Source: Synechococcus sp. ATX 2A4 (lineage in GTDB: Bacteria > Cyanobacteriota > Cyanobacteriia > PCC-6307 > Cyanobiaceae). From it: a stretch of DNA of 64,000 bases. Each line of letters opens with the position of its first letter. Within the stretch, counting starts at the first letter, position 1. This document shows positions 55,368 through 64,000 of this stretch, piece by piece. The stretch lies in NCBI RefSeq assembly GCF_024346375.1, contig NZ_JAGQCV010000005.1, positions 168,822-232,821 on the forward strand. The letters run 5' to 3'. The notes under the pieces are model-generated. The model saw nothing but the letters and a program-made list of their open reading frames with translations. It ran no database searches and was not told the origin of the DNA. The position numbers and the translations under genes were made by a program.

Positions 55368-56816
55368 GTGGCTCGATCCGCACCGACGTTCATCTGCCAG
55401 GCCTGCGGAGCCCAGACCCGCCAGTTCTTTGGCCGCTGCCACGGCTGTGGGGGCTGGAACACCCTGGTGGAGCAGAGCGGCCCTGCCGCGGATGGCCGCC
55501 GCCGCCGCGCCGCCCCTGAGGGCGCGCCTGCCCGAACCGGCACGGGCGAGAAGGCGGCTCCGGTGCCCGGCCGTCCCCGGCGCTCGGAATCCATCCTGAC
55601 GTCGGTGGAGCGCCCGCTCCAGCGGTTGGCCAGCGGCTTCGCCGAGTTCGATCGGGTGCTGGGCGGCGGGCTGGTGCCCGGGGCGCTGGTGCTGGTGGGG
55701 GGCGATCCCGGCATCGGCAAATCCACCCTGCTGCTGCAGAGCGCCCAGGCACTGGCCGCCACCACCTCGGTGCTCTATGTGAGCGCCGAGGAATCGGCGC
55801 AGCAGGTGCGCCTGCGCTGGAGCCGGCTCGCCCCGCCAGGTGGGGCCGAGCCGGTGGGCGCTGGGCTGCAGCTGCTGGCCGAAACCGATCTCGAACTGGT
55901 GCTGCAGGAGCTTGAGGCGCTGCGGCCGGCGGTGGCGATCATCGACAGCATCCAGGCCCTGCACGACGATCAGCTAAGCAGTGCGCCCGGCTCGGTCGCC
56001 CAGGTGCGTGAATGCGCCGGCGCCCTGCAACGGCTGGCCAAGCGCCAGGACACGGCCCTGCTGCTGGTGGGTCACGTCACCAAGGAGGGAATGCTGGCGG
56101 GGCCCAAGGTGCTCGAACACCTTGTGGATGCGGTGCTCACCTTCGAGGGCGACCGCTTCGCCAGCCACCGGCTGCTGCGGGCGGTCAAGAACCGCTTCGG
56201 CGCCACCCACGAGCTGGGCCTGTTTGAGATGCGCGACCGCGGGCTGGCGGAAGTCACCAATCCCAGCGAGTTGTTCCTCGGCCATGACGGACCCGCCGCC
56301 GGCACGGCCACGATCGTGGCCTGCGAAGGCACCCGCTCCCTGGTGGTGGAGCTGCAGGCGCTGGTGAGCACCACCAGCTACGCCAGCCCGCGCCGCACGG
56401 CCACCGGCATCGGCATCAACCGGCTGCACCAGATCCTGGCGGTGCTCGAAAAGCACATGGGGTTGCCGCTCTCACGCTTCGATTGCTACCTGGCGGTGGC
56501 CGGTGGCCTCGACGTGGAGGAGCCGGCGGCCGATCTGGGCGTGGCCGCGGCGGTGGTGGCCAGCTACCGCGATCTCACCCTGCCGGCCGGCACGGTGCTG
56601 GTGGGGGAGCTGGGGCTGGGGGGGCAGCTGCGGCCGGTGGGTCAGCTGGAGCTGCGCCTCCAGGAGGCGGCGCGGCTGGGGTTCCGCCGGGCGGTGGTGC
56701 CGCGGGGCAGTGGCCTCGGGGCGATTGCAGCAGGGCTTGATCTGCAGCTGTTGGAGGCCGGCACCGTGGCGGAGGCCCTGGTGGCCGGACTGGGGTTTGA
56801 CCCTGCAGCCGACTGA
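55368..56816 (+). CDS. radA: DNA repair protein RadA
   Basis: A 482-residue RadA/Sms homologue acting in recombination branch migration. The zinc finger is ICQACGAQTRQFFGRCHGCGGW (residues 9-30), the Walker A loop GGDPGIGKSTLLLQ (about 113-126), the RadA-specific KNRFG motif in VKNRFGATHELGLFEM, and a Lon-protease-like C-terminal domain (YLAVAGGLDVEEPAADLG, VGELGLGGQLRPV). The start is a GTG. Divergent from rpaB with 92 bases between. Confidence 0.96.
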   Translation: MARSAPTFICQACGAQTRQFFGRCHGCGGWNTLVEQSGPAADGRRRRAAPEGAPARTGTGEKAAPVPGRPRRSESILTSVERPLQRLASGFAEFDRVLGGGLVPGALVLVGGDPGIGKSTLLLQSAQALAATTSVLYVSAEESAQQVRLRWSRLAPPGGAEPVGAGLQLLAETDLELVLQELEALRPAVAIIDSIQALHDDQLSSAPGSVAQVRECAGALQRLAKRQDTALLLVGHVTKEGMLAGPKVLEHLVDAVLTFEGDRFASHRLLRAVKNRFGATHELGLFEMRDRGLAEVTNPSELFLGHDGPAAGTATIVACEGTRSLVVELQALVSTTSYASPRRTATGIGINRLHQILAVLEKHMGLPLSRFDCYLAVAGGLDVEEPAADLGVAAAVVASYRDLTLPAGTVLVGELGLGGQLRPVGQLELRLQEAARLGFRRAVVPRGSGLGAIAAGLDLQLLEAGTVAEALVAGLGFDPAAD

Positions 56817-56920
56817 ATCCGGCTGGCTGATCAACCCCGGCGGGTCAACCCTGCCCAGGCCAGGCCGCACCTAGCCCGGACAAGGCTGTGCCCAGGTGGC
56901 ACCGAGCGGCCCCACGAGGC

Positions 56921-57442
56921 TCAGAAATAGACGTCGACGTTGCCGCGTCCGCTGGTCTTGAGCCAGTTCTGGGCTTCGATGTAGTTGTTCGGCGCCATGC
57001 GAATCGCCTTGGCCCAGTAGTCAGCGGCGCGGGAGAAGCAGCGGTCCGACTCATCGGTGTCGCCCCGTTCTTCCGCCAGTGAGCCGAGATGGTGGTGAAT
57101 CACCGCGATGTTGTTGAGGGCCTGCGGCATGTGCTGGTTGAGATCCAGCGCCTGCTCGTAGAACTCCAGTGCCTTCTGGTGATCGCCGTTGCTGGCGAAC
57201 ACCAGCGCCATGTTGTAAAGGATGAAGGCCTTGTCGTTGGGGTCGTCCTCCAGCTTCAGCGCTTCTTCATAGTTTTCCAGCGCTTCGGCATATTCCCCAT
57301 CGCCCTGGGCGCTCATGCCGTCGCGGTAGTACGCGAAGGCTTCCTTTGCCCGCCGGTTGGTGGGAATCACCTTGAGGATCAGGTCTGCCATGACCGTGAA
57401 GCTCTTGTCGATGAAGTTGTCGTTGCGTTGGCTGCGGGGCAC
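56921..57442 (-). CDS. ycf3: Photosystem I assembly protein Ycf3
   Basis: A 173-residue TPR protein that helps assemble PSI by interacting with PsaA and PsaD. The N terminus [27 protein letters not shown] is typical of Ycf3, followed by three TPRs: about 36-70 ([19 protein letters not shown]), 73-107 ([24 protein letters not shown]) and 118-155 ([19 protein letters not shown]). The GTG at 57442 gives exactly the usual length. Confidence 0.96.
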   Translation of the reverse strand: MPRSQRNDNFIDKSFTVMADLILKVIPTNRRAKEAFAYYRDGMSAQGDGEYAEALENYEEALKLEDDPNDKAFILYNMALVFASNGDHQKALEFYEQALDLNQHMPQALNNIAVIHHHLGSLAEERGDTDESDRCFSRAADYWAKAIRMAPNNYIEAQNWLKTSGRGNVDVYF

Positions 57443-57535
57443 GGGAGCCGTCTGAATTTTGTGGCCCCATCCTGACGCCTGCGCGGCGAGGCGGCTTCTG
57501 CCAGAGGCCATCCCTAGCCTGAAACCCATCTGCCG

Positions 57536-60022
57536 ATGCCCGTGGTTCAGGTTTCCCCCAGTCCCGTCGCCACGCCCCTTCCGGTTCCTCCGCCTCCCCA
57601 GGCCCTGGTCCCGGTGCTGCTTGAGGTGGATGGCATGAAGTGCGGGGGCTGCGTGCGTGCCGTGGAGAAACGCCTGCTGGCCGTGCCCGGTGTGCACCAG
57701 GCAAGCGTGAACCTTCTCACCCACACCGCCTGGGTGGGGCTGGCCGCTCCCGTGGAGGCTGCGCAGCCGAGCCTCGACGCCCAGGTGGCGGCCTTGCTGG
57801 CCAGCCTGGAGGGCCTCGGCTTTGCGGCGCGCCTGCGGGATCAGTCGTTGCCGGCGCCGACGGCGGCCGAGTTGGCCCAGCGCCACCGCTGGTGGCTCGA
57901 GTGGCGCCAGCTGATCGTGGCGCTGGCGCTGCTGGTGGTGTCGGTGCTGGGCCATCTGGCGGAGGCGGGCAGCCTGCCGGCACCGCTGCTGGCCTCCCCG
58001 CTCGGGGGCTTGCTGGCCGCCCTCTGGTTCCACGCCCTTGTGGCCACCCTGGCCCTGGCGCTGCCGGGGCGTTCGATCCTGGTGCGCGGCGCCCTGAGCG
58101 CCTGGCACCGCATGCCCAGCATGGACACATTGGTGGGCCTGGGCATGGGCAGTGCCTACCTGGCCAGTCTGGCGGCCCTGCTCTGGCCGGCGGCGGGCTG
58201 GCCCTGTTTTTTCAATGAGCCGGTGATGCTGCTCGGCTTCGTGCTGCTGGGCCGCTTCCTGGAGGAACGGGCCCGCTTCCGCACCGGTCGGGCGCTGGAG
58301 CAATTGGCCCAGCTCCAACCCGAAACAGCGTTGCTGCTGGTAGGTGATGGCCCCCCGCGCGAGGTGCGGGTGGGGGGGCTGCGGGCTGCCGATCGGCTGC
58401 AACTGCTGCCGGGCGATCGGGTGCCGGTGGATGGGGTGGTGCTGGAGGGTTGCTCGGCGGTGGATGTGTCGAGCCTCACCGGCGAACCCCTGCCGCTGGA
58501 GGCCCGCCCGGGCAGTGAGCTGGCGGCCGGCATGCTCAACCTGCAGGCGCCGCTTGTGCTGGAGGTGACCAGGGCCGGCGCGGCAACGGCCCTGGCCCGG
58601 ATCATTGCGCTGGTGGAGCAGGCCCAGGCCCGCAAGGCGCCGATTCAGCGCCTCGTCGACAGAGTGGCCGGCCGTTTCACCGTGCTGGTGTTGGTGCTGG
58701 CCCTGGCCACCTTCCTGTTCTGGTGGCTATGGGGCACCCGCCTCTGGCCAGACCTGCTGACGGTGGCCCCGCAGCTGGGCCATGGGGCCGCGGCGGCCCA
58801 TGCCCTTGGCGGGCACGGCCTCCATGGGCCTGGCCACGGGCTGGCGGGGACCGCCGCCGAGACCCCGTTCGGCCTGGCCCTGCAGCTGGCGATTTCCGTG
58901 CTGGTGGTGGCCTGCCCCTGCGCGCTGGGCCTGGCCACCCCCACGGCGATCACGGTCGGCTCAGGCCTGGCGGCCCGCGCGGGTGTGCTGTTCCGAGGCG
59001 GCGATGCGATCGAGACCGCCGCGCGCCTGCAAGCAGTGCTGTTCGACAAGACCGGCACGCTCACCCTCGGTCGTCCATTGGTGGTGGCGATCGCACTGTC
59101 CCCCAGCGATCCCGCCCACCAACTGGCGGGCGAGGCGGTCGATGCCGACGCCCTGATCAAGGTGGCGGCCAGCCTGGAGCAGCAGACCCGCCACCCGCTG
59201 GCCCATGCCCTGCAGCAGGAGGCGGAGCGCCGCCAGCTGGACCTGTGGCCAGTGGGCTCCTGCGCCACCTTCGCCGGAGCCGGTGTGGAGGGCGACCTGG
59301 AGGGGGTGAGCGGCCCCTGCCGGGTGGGCCGCCTCGACTGGCTGGAGCAGCGGGGGGTGGGCCTCGACGGCCCGCTCCGTCAGCGGCTCAGCGCGCTGGA
59401 AGCCGACGGCGCCTCGGTGCTGGCGGTGGCGGTTGGCGGCCGCTTGCTCGGTCTGGTGGCGGTGCACGACCAGCCGCGGGGTGATGCGGCCGCCACCGTG
59501 CAGGAGCTGGCCGCCATGGGGCTGAGCCTCGGCGTGCTCAGCGGCGACCGGCAGCCAGCCGTGCGGCGGCTGGGCGAGCGGCTGGGCCTGCCGGACGACG
59601 CCCTTGCCTGGGAGCTGCGCCCTGAGCAGAAGCTCGACCACATCGTGCGCTGGCGGCAGCAGGGGCCGGTGGCGATGGTGGGCGATGGCATCAACGATGC
59701 GCCCGCTCTGGCGGCGGCCGATCTCGGCATCGCCGTGGGCACCGGCACCCAGATCGCCCAGGACACCGCCGATCTGGTGATCCTCGGCGACCGGTTGTCC
59801 TCGCTGGTGCTGGCGCTGCAATTGGCGCGGCGCACCCTGGCCAAGGTGCGCCAGAACCTCTTCTGGGCCTTCGGCTACAACCTTGTGGTGCTGCCGATCG
59901 CTGCCGGCGCCCTGCTGCCAGGCTTCGGTGTGCTGCTCTCCCCGCCGCTGGCGGCACTGCTGATGGCGATGAGCTCGATCACCGTGGTGGTGAACGCGCT
60001 GCTGCTGCATGGTCCGGCCTGA
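57536..60022 (+). CDS. Copper-type heavy-metal P1B-ATPase
   Basis: An 828-residue pump. An N-terminal metal-binding domain begins about residue 30 with [23 protein letters not shown] (GMKCGGC), then eight membrane helices, with the Cu motif CPC in [19 protein letters not shown], the phosphorylation motif DKTGTLT, and [19 protein letters not shown] and the GMxCxxC domain mark a Cu(I) pump of the CtaA/PacS/CopA group; two cyanobacterial paralogues cannot be separated by eye. The loop before the CPC helix is His-rich. Its last 14 bases overlap tmk. Confidence 0.93.
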   Translation: MPVVQVSPSPVATPLPVPPPPQALVPVLLEVDGMKCGGCVRAVEKRLLAVPGVHQASVNLLTHTAWVGLAAPVEAAQPSLDAQVAALLASLEGLGFAARLRDQSLPAPTAAELAQRHRWWLEWRQLIVALALLVVSVLGHLAEAGSLPAPLLASPLGGLLAALWFHALVATLALALPGRSILVRGALSAWHRMPSMDTLVGLGMGSAYLASLAALLWPAAGWPCFFNEPVMLLGFVLLGRFLEERARFRTGRALEQLAQLQPETALLLVGDGPPREVRVGGLRAADRLQLLPGDRVPVDGVVLEGCSAVDVSSLTGEPLPLEARPGSELAAGMLNLQAPLVLEVTRAGAATALARIIALVEQAQARKAPIQRLVDRVAGRFTVLVLVLALATFLFWWLWGTRLWPDLLTVAPQLGHGAAAAHALGGHGLHGPGHGLAGTAAETPFGLALQLAISVLVVACPCALGLATPTAITVGSGLAARAGVLFRGGDAIETAARLQAVLFDKTGTLTLGRPLVVAIALSPSDPAHQLAGEAVDADALIKVAASLEQQTRHPLAHALQQEAERRQLDLWPVGSCATFAGAGVEGDLEGVSGPCRVGRLDWLEQRGVGLDGPLRQRLSALEADGASVLAVAVGGRLLGLVAVHDQPRGDAAATVQELAAMGLSLGVLSGDRQPAVRRLGERLGLPDDALAWELRPEQKLDHIVRWRQQGPVAMVGDGINDAPALAAADLGIAVGTGTQIAQDTADLVILGDRLSSLVLALQLARRTLAKVRQNLFWAFGYNLVVLPIAAGALLPGFGVLLSPPLAALLMAMSSITVVVNALLLHGPA

Positions 60023-60683
60023 CCCCGATCGCCCCAGGGGGCGCTTCCTGGTGCTGGAGGGCATCGATGGCTGTGGCAAGACCACCCAGCTCGCGCGCCT
60101 GCAGGCCTGGCTGCCCACCAGCGGGCTGCTGGCGCCGGGGGCGGAGCTGGTGCTGTGCCGTGAGCCTGGAGGGACGCCGCTGGGCCAGGCGCTGCGCCAG
60201 CTGCTGCTGCACCCGCCGGAGGCGGCCAGCCCCTGTCCCACGGCGGAACTGCTGCTGTACGCGGCCGATCGCGCCCAGCACGTGGAGACCCGCATCGCGC
60301 CCGCCCTGGCGGCGGGCCACTGGGTGATCAGCGACCGCTTCGCGGGCTCCACGGCCGCCTATCAGGGCTATGGCCGTGGCCTGGATCTGGCCTTGATCGG
60401 CGAGCTCGAGGCCATCGCCACCGCCGGCCTGACGGCCGACCTCACCCTCTGGCTGGATCTGCCCCTGCCGCTCTCGCTGGAGCGCCGCGGGCACCGGCCT
60501 GCCGATCGGATCGAGGCGGCTGGACTGCCGTTCCTGGAGCGGGTGGCCGGCGGTTTCGCCCAGCTGGCGGCGCAGCGGGGCTGGGCCCGGGTGGAGGCTG
60601 CCGCTGCGCCTGAGCGGGTGGCGGAAGCGATTGCAGCGCTGCTGCAGAGCCGCTTCGCCGCTGCCGGTGGCGGCGATGGCTGA
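60009..60683 (+). CDS. tmk: Thymidylate kinase
   Basis: A 224-residue dTMP kinase. The P-loop is LVLEGIDGCGKTTQLARL, the DRF motif is ISDRFAGSTAAYQGYGRGLD (substrate binding), and lid residues follow in SLERRGHRPADRIEAAG. The length fits the family. The ATG at 60009 lies inside the end of the ATPase gene, and the stop overlaps the holB start by eight bases, so the three genes form one transcription unit. Confidence 0.95.
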   Translation: MVRPDPDRPRGRFLVLEGIDGCGKTTQLARLQAWLPTSGLLAPGAELVLCREPGGTPLGQALRQLLLHPPEAASPCPTAELLLYAADRAQHVETRIAPALAAGHWVISDRFAGSTAAYQGYGRGLDLALIGELEAIATAGLTADLTLWLDLPLPLSLERRGHRPADRIEAAGLPFLERVAGGFAQLAAQRGWARVEAAAAPERVAEAIAALLQSRFAAAGGGDG

Positions 60684-61632
60684 TCTGTTTGCCGACCTGA
60701 TCGGCCAGCCCCAGGCCGTGGCCCTGCTCGCTGCTTCCCTGCAACGGCAGCGGCTGGCACCGGCCTACCTGTTCAGCGGGCCGGACGGAGTGGGGCGGCG
60801 CCTCGGGGCTCTGCGCTTCCTCGAGGGCATCCTGGCCGGCCTTGCTGGATCGGCTCCGTTGCGGCGCCGGCTGGAGGAGGGCAACCACCCTGACCTGCTC
60901 TGGGTGGAGCCCACCTACCAGCACCAGGGCCAGCTGATTCCCCGCTCAGAGGCGATCGCGCAGGGGGTGGCGAAGCGGTCGCTGCCCCAGCTGCGGCTGG
61001 AGCAGGTGCGGGCGATCAGCCGCTTCCTCGCCCGCCGGCCGTTGGAGGGTGAGCACTGCCTGGTGGTGATTGAGGCGGTGGAAATGATGGCGGAGGGGGC
61101 GGCCAATGCCCTGCTCAAAACCCTTGAAGAGCCTGGGAATGGGCTGCTCGTGCTGCTGACCAGTGCGCCGGAGCGCCTGCTGAGCACGATTCGCTCCCGC
61201 TGCCAGCAGATCGTGTTCGGCCGGCTGGATCCGCCCTCCCTGCAGGCGGTGCTGCACCGCCAGGCGGATCTCCAACCCGTGGCTGATGGGCCAGAGGCCG
61301 GCGGTCTGATCGCGCTGGCGGCCGGCTCGCCGGGTGCCTTGTTGCACCACCGGGAGCAGTGGCAGGCCTTGCCGCCAGGGCTGGCGGAGCGGCTGCTGGA
61401 ACGGCCGGGCCAACCCCTGGAGGCGCTGACCCTGGCCCGCGAGCTCACCGAAGCACTCGATCTCGATCTTCAGTTGTGGTTGCTGGATTGGTGGCAGCTG
61501 CAGAGCTGGCGCCGCGATCTCTGCCTATCCGATCAGCAGCGCATCGAGCGGCTCAGGCGCCAGTTGCAGGGCGCTGTGCAACCGCGGCTGGCCTGGGAGG
61601 TGGCACTGCTGGAGCTGGCGCCTCAGCACTGA
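60676..61632 (+). CDS. holB: DNA polymerase III delta' subunit
   Basis: A 318-residue clamp-loader subunit. The AAA+ fold begins DLIGQPQAVALLAASLQRQRLAPAYLFSGPDGVGRRLGALRF; the P-loop lacks the usual GKT (here GVGRR), as expected for delta' proteins. LKTLEEPG and STIRSRCQQIVFGRL (SRC motif) follow. The tail is variable. The ATG at 60676 overlaps the tmk stop, the standard tmk-holB pair. Confidence 0.93.
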   Translation: MADLFADLIGQPQAVALLAASLQRQRLAPAYLFSGPDGVGRRLGALRFLEGILAGLAGSAPLRRRLEEGNHPDLLWVEPTYQHQGQLIPRSEAIAQGVAKRSLPQLRLEQVRAISRFLARRPLEGEHCLVVIEAVEMMAEGAANALLKTLEEPGNGLLVLLTSAPERLLSTIRSRCQQIVFGRLDPPSLQAVLHRQADLQPVADGPEAGGLIALAAGSPGALLHHREQWQALPPGLAERLLERPGQPLEALTLARELTEALDLDLQLWLLDWWQLQSWRRDLCLSDQQRIERLRRQLQGAVQPRLAWEVALLELAPQH

Positions 61633-61647
61633 ATGACGCCGGCAGGA

Positions 61648-62436
<789 letters not shown>

Positions 62437-62581
62437 AGGCGGCGCGGGTGACAGCGGCAATCCGTTGGATTCGAACAGGCCGTATGAGCAGCTTGTGGAA
62501 GAAGTATGGGACACGATCCCAGCAACCGCGCCATCGGGCGGTGAACCACCTGGAGGCCGCCTGCGGAGAGGCAATCAGAAA

Positions 62582-62653
62582 CTCCCCGGGCAGGATTCGA
62601 ACCTGCGACCAATCGGTTAACAGCCGACCGCTCTACCGCTGAGCTACCGAGGA
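62582..62653 (-). tRNA. tRNA-Asn (GTT)
   Basis: A 72-base tRNA with a 7-bp acceptor stem (TCCTCGG/CCGGGGA), D-arm AGCTCAGCGGTAGAGC, anticodon loop CTGTTAA with anticodon GTT (complement at 62619-62621) and T-arm with GGTTCGAATCC. The discriminator base is G and the 3' CCA is not encoded. It reads toward the rpaA gene, 146 bases upstream of the rpaA start. Confidence 0.96.
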
Positions 62654-62669
62654 TGGCAACCCGTCGAAC

Positions 62670-63410
62670 CTACCCCTCGGTTGCGCCGCCAGGCAAGGGG
62701 GAGACCCTGCTGCGCAGGCGCCGGCACAGCGCCGGCCCGTCTTGCCAGCTGCCCATGCGGCCGCTTTCCATCAGCACAGCCCCATCGCAGCGTTCGAGTT
62801 CCTCGAGCCGGTGGGTGATCCAGAGGGCGGTCAGGGGATGCTCCTGCCGGTGGCAGAGGCGATGGATCAGCTCCAGCACCTCCGTCTGGCTGATCGGATC
62901 GAGCAGGGCGGTGGGCTCGTCGAGCAGCAGCAGGTCGGCGCCGCTGGCGAGGGCACCGGCGATCGCCACCCGCTGTTTCTGGCCGCCGCTGAGGGTGTGG
63001 ATCGGGCGCCCTTCAAGGCCGCTCAGGCCCACCTGGGCCAGGGCTTCGGCCACCCGGCGCCGCCGCTCTTCGCGGCTCAGCCCTTCCGCCAGGGAGAGCT
63101 GGAGATCGGTGCCGCAGCTGGGCAGCAGCAGCTGGTGGTCGGGGTTCTGAAACACCAGGGCCGGTGTGCGCTGGCGGTGAATCCGCCCCCGCTGCGGATC
63201 GAGCAGCCCGGCGATCAGCCGCAGCAGGGTGCTTTTGCCGCTGCCGTTGCCACCCACGAGCATCCACAGCCCGGGCCGGGGCACCTCGAGGTTGATGTGG
63301 TCAAGGGCAAGGCTGCCGTTGGGCCAGCGAAACCCCAGGCCCTCCACCACCAGGGGAGGATCAGGGGCGGAGAAACCGGTGCGGCTGTGGCCTGGTGGCG
63401 AGCTGGTCAA
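62670..63410 (-). CDS. ABC transporter ATP-binding protein (ECF/CbiO-like)
   Basis: A 246-residue ATPase. Walker A is [14 protein letters not shown], the Q-loop [13 protein letters not shown] with the extended form typical of CbiO/EcfA subunits, signature [11 protein letters not shown], Walker [13 protein letters not shown], and H-loop WITHRLEEL. The Q-loop style suggests an energy-coupling factor transporter for a vitamin or metal ion; no membrane component gene is next to it. The TTG at 63410 is the frame start and overlaps the UPF0367 gene by four bases; a later start is possible. Confidence 0.88.
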   Translation of the reverse strand: MTSSPPGHSRTGFSAPDPPLVVEGLGFRWPNGSLALDHINLEVPRPGLWMLVGGNGSGKSTLLRLIAGLLDPQRGRIHRQRTPALVFQNPDHQLLLPSCGTDLQLSLAEGLSREERRRRVAEALAQVGLSGLEGRPIHTLSGGQKQRVAIAGALASGADLLLLDEPTALLDPISQTEVLELIHRLCHRQEHPLTALWITHRLEELERCDGAVLMESGRMGSWQDGPALCRRLRSRVSPLPGGATEG

Positions 63411-63673
63411 CTGTCAACGCTGAAGCCAGGACGTTTGGTGCCGGTGCCACCGGCGGCCGACCGTTCGTAGAGCTGAACGGCCACCAGTTCACTGCTCAGC
63501 AGGCTGACCCGTTTCTCCTCGGCTTTCTCGCAGCTGAGTTCGAGCACGCGCGGGTGGCCGCTCTCGAGGATCGCCATGATCTGGCCGTAAAGGGCCTGGG
63601 CGTCTGCCAGCTCCTTGCGCTGGACCGAGACGGGCATGGGGCTGAGCTTGAGCGAGAGCTCGACGACGTACAC
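63407..63673 (-). CDS. UPF0367 family protein
   Basis: An 88-residue protein matching the cyanobacterial UPF0367 pattern: [62 protein letters not shown] and a Gly/Arg-rich end with PGF. No function is assigned to the family. It starts with ATG at 63673 and is followed by the ABC ATPase with a four-base overlap, so they are likely expressed together. Divergent from psbD, 201 bases away. Confidence 0.85.
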   Translation of the reverse strand: MYVVELSLKLSPMPVSVQRKELADAQALYGQIMAILESGHPRVLELSCEKAEEKRVSLLSSELVAVQLYERSAAGGTGTKRPGFSVDS

Positions 63674-63874
63674 GGCAGTTCGGTGAGGGCAGCCGCCACT
63701 CTGGCGAATGGCGCGGCGCTGCGGCTCAGAGGGTCGGGGTGGCCGTCAGGCCCGAGTCTGGTGTGAGCCAGTGAGTGCAAGTACTCATTGCCCCTGGTCA
63801 GGGGCAGCGGGGGCCCCGACCACCAGCCGATTTGCGTACAGTACCCTTGTAAAGCTTCATGAAGCCTCTTCATC
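63674..63874 (+). promoter_or_regulatory. psbD upstream region
   Basis: This 201-base divergent region is the longest gene-free stretch in the window. It contains a 6-bp hairpin (GCCCCT/AGGGGC, 63790-63805) with a GGTC loop, an imperfect TGAGT...ACTCA pair next to it at about 63770-63786, and, near the gene, a palindrome CTTCATGAAG at 63855-63864. On the minus strand TTTACAAG (63846-63853) resembles one half of an HLR1 site, the RpaB-binding element, but a second half at the correct spacing is not obvious. No confident -10/-35 pair is seen. Confidence 0.4.
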
Positions 63875-64000
63875 ATGACGATTGCTGTAGGGCGCGCGCC
63901 TTCGGCTCGGGGATGGTTCGACGTCCTCGATGACTGGCTCAAGCGCGACCGTTTCGTTTTTGTCGGTTGGTCCGGTCTGCTGCTGTTCCCCACCGCCTAC
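63875..64000 (+). CDS. psbD: Photosystem II D2 protein (3'-truncated by window edge)
   Basis: The first 42 codons of D2, starting [21 protein letters not shown] and continuing [21 protein letters not shown] into the first transmembrane helix. D2 with D1 forms the PSII reaction centre and binds QA and pheophytin. The sequence is close to D2 of other cyanobacteria in this region. The rest lies outside the window. Confidence 0.97.
   Translation, partial: MTIAVGRAPSARGWFDVLDDWLKRDRFVFVGWSGLLLFPTAY

Noticed and set aside
63846..63853. HLR1 (RpaB-binding) site before psbD
   Set aside because: Only one half-site (TTTACAAG on the minus strand) fits; the second repeat at the required two-base spacing does not.

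Overview
The window is a GC-rich, gene-dense stretch of cyanobacterial chromosome. Photosystem II D2 (psbD, start only), Ycf3, Ycf34, ChlM, NDH-1 subunits including the cyanobacterial NdhM, phytoene desaturase/synthase and the regulators RpaA, RpaB, PedR and RbcR leave little doubt about the phylum. Small proteins, very short intergenic gaps, many GTG/TTG starts and the high GC point to a Cyanobium/Synechococcus-type unicellular picocyanobacterium (inference). I see no insertion sequence, prophage, CRISPR array, toxin-antitoxin pair or other island signature: this is core genome, and no gene-free stretch reaches 300 bases (the longest is about 200 bases, upstream of psbD).

Layout. 1-7 kb: end of a glutaredoxin and gshB, then phylloquinone synthesis (menF opposing menA-menC-menE), two small membrane proteins and a DHNA-CoA thioesterase. 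7-15 kb: uncharacterised membrane proteins, ndhH facing rsmH, DUF456, a cysteine desulfurase, a secreted protein, a NarL-type regulator and an RluA-family protein with an unusual active site. 15-26 kb: a beta-hydroxyacid dehydrogenase with chlM, nagA, purE, an AI-2E-type permease, SUI1, trpB, the Anbu proteasome homologue, hrcA, an HpsJ-like membrane protein, a rhodanese, a DUF3352 protein and SixA. 27-36 kb: gltA, ndhA-I-G-E, NAD kinase, a CYTH protein facing pedR, metF, a sugar nucleotidyltransferase, scpA and a LapA-type protein. 36-46 kb: ndhF and ndhD, a zeta-carotene isomerase candidate, rbcR, ndhM with a DUF3172 gene, then crtP-crtB. 46-55 kb: alpha/beta hydrolase, an RRM protein, cca facing ycf34-tsaB-ydcF, and plsX-fabH-fabD-plsC downstream of rpaB. 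55-64 kb: radA, ycf3, a copper-type P-ATPase, tmk-holB, rpaA, tRNA-Asn, an ABC ATPase with UPF0367, and the start of psbD.

The genes serve photosynthetic electron flow (quinone, NDH-1, Ycf3, D2), its pigments (ChlM, carotenoid genes), its redox and light control (RpaA, RpaB, PedR, RbcR) and membrane lipid synthesis. Packing is extreme: many opposing gene pairs overlap at their 3' ends, and two divergent pairs start within one shared CATG. I found no clear undescribed multi-gene system. The best leads are an RluA paralogue lacking the catalytic Asp, a solitary Anbu, a DUF3172 gene coupled to ndhM, an Ala/Ser/Gly-rich N-terminal extension on PlsX, and a homopyrimidine leader abutting the start codon of an RNA-binding protein gene.
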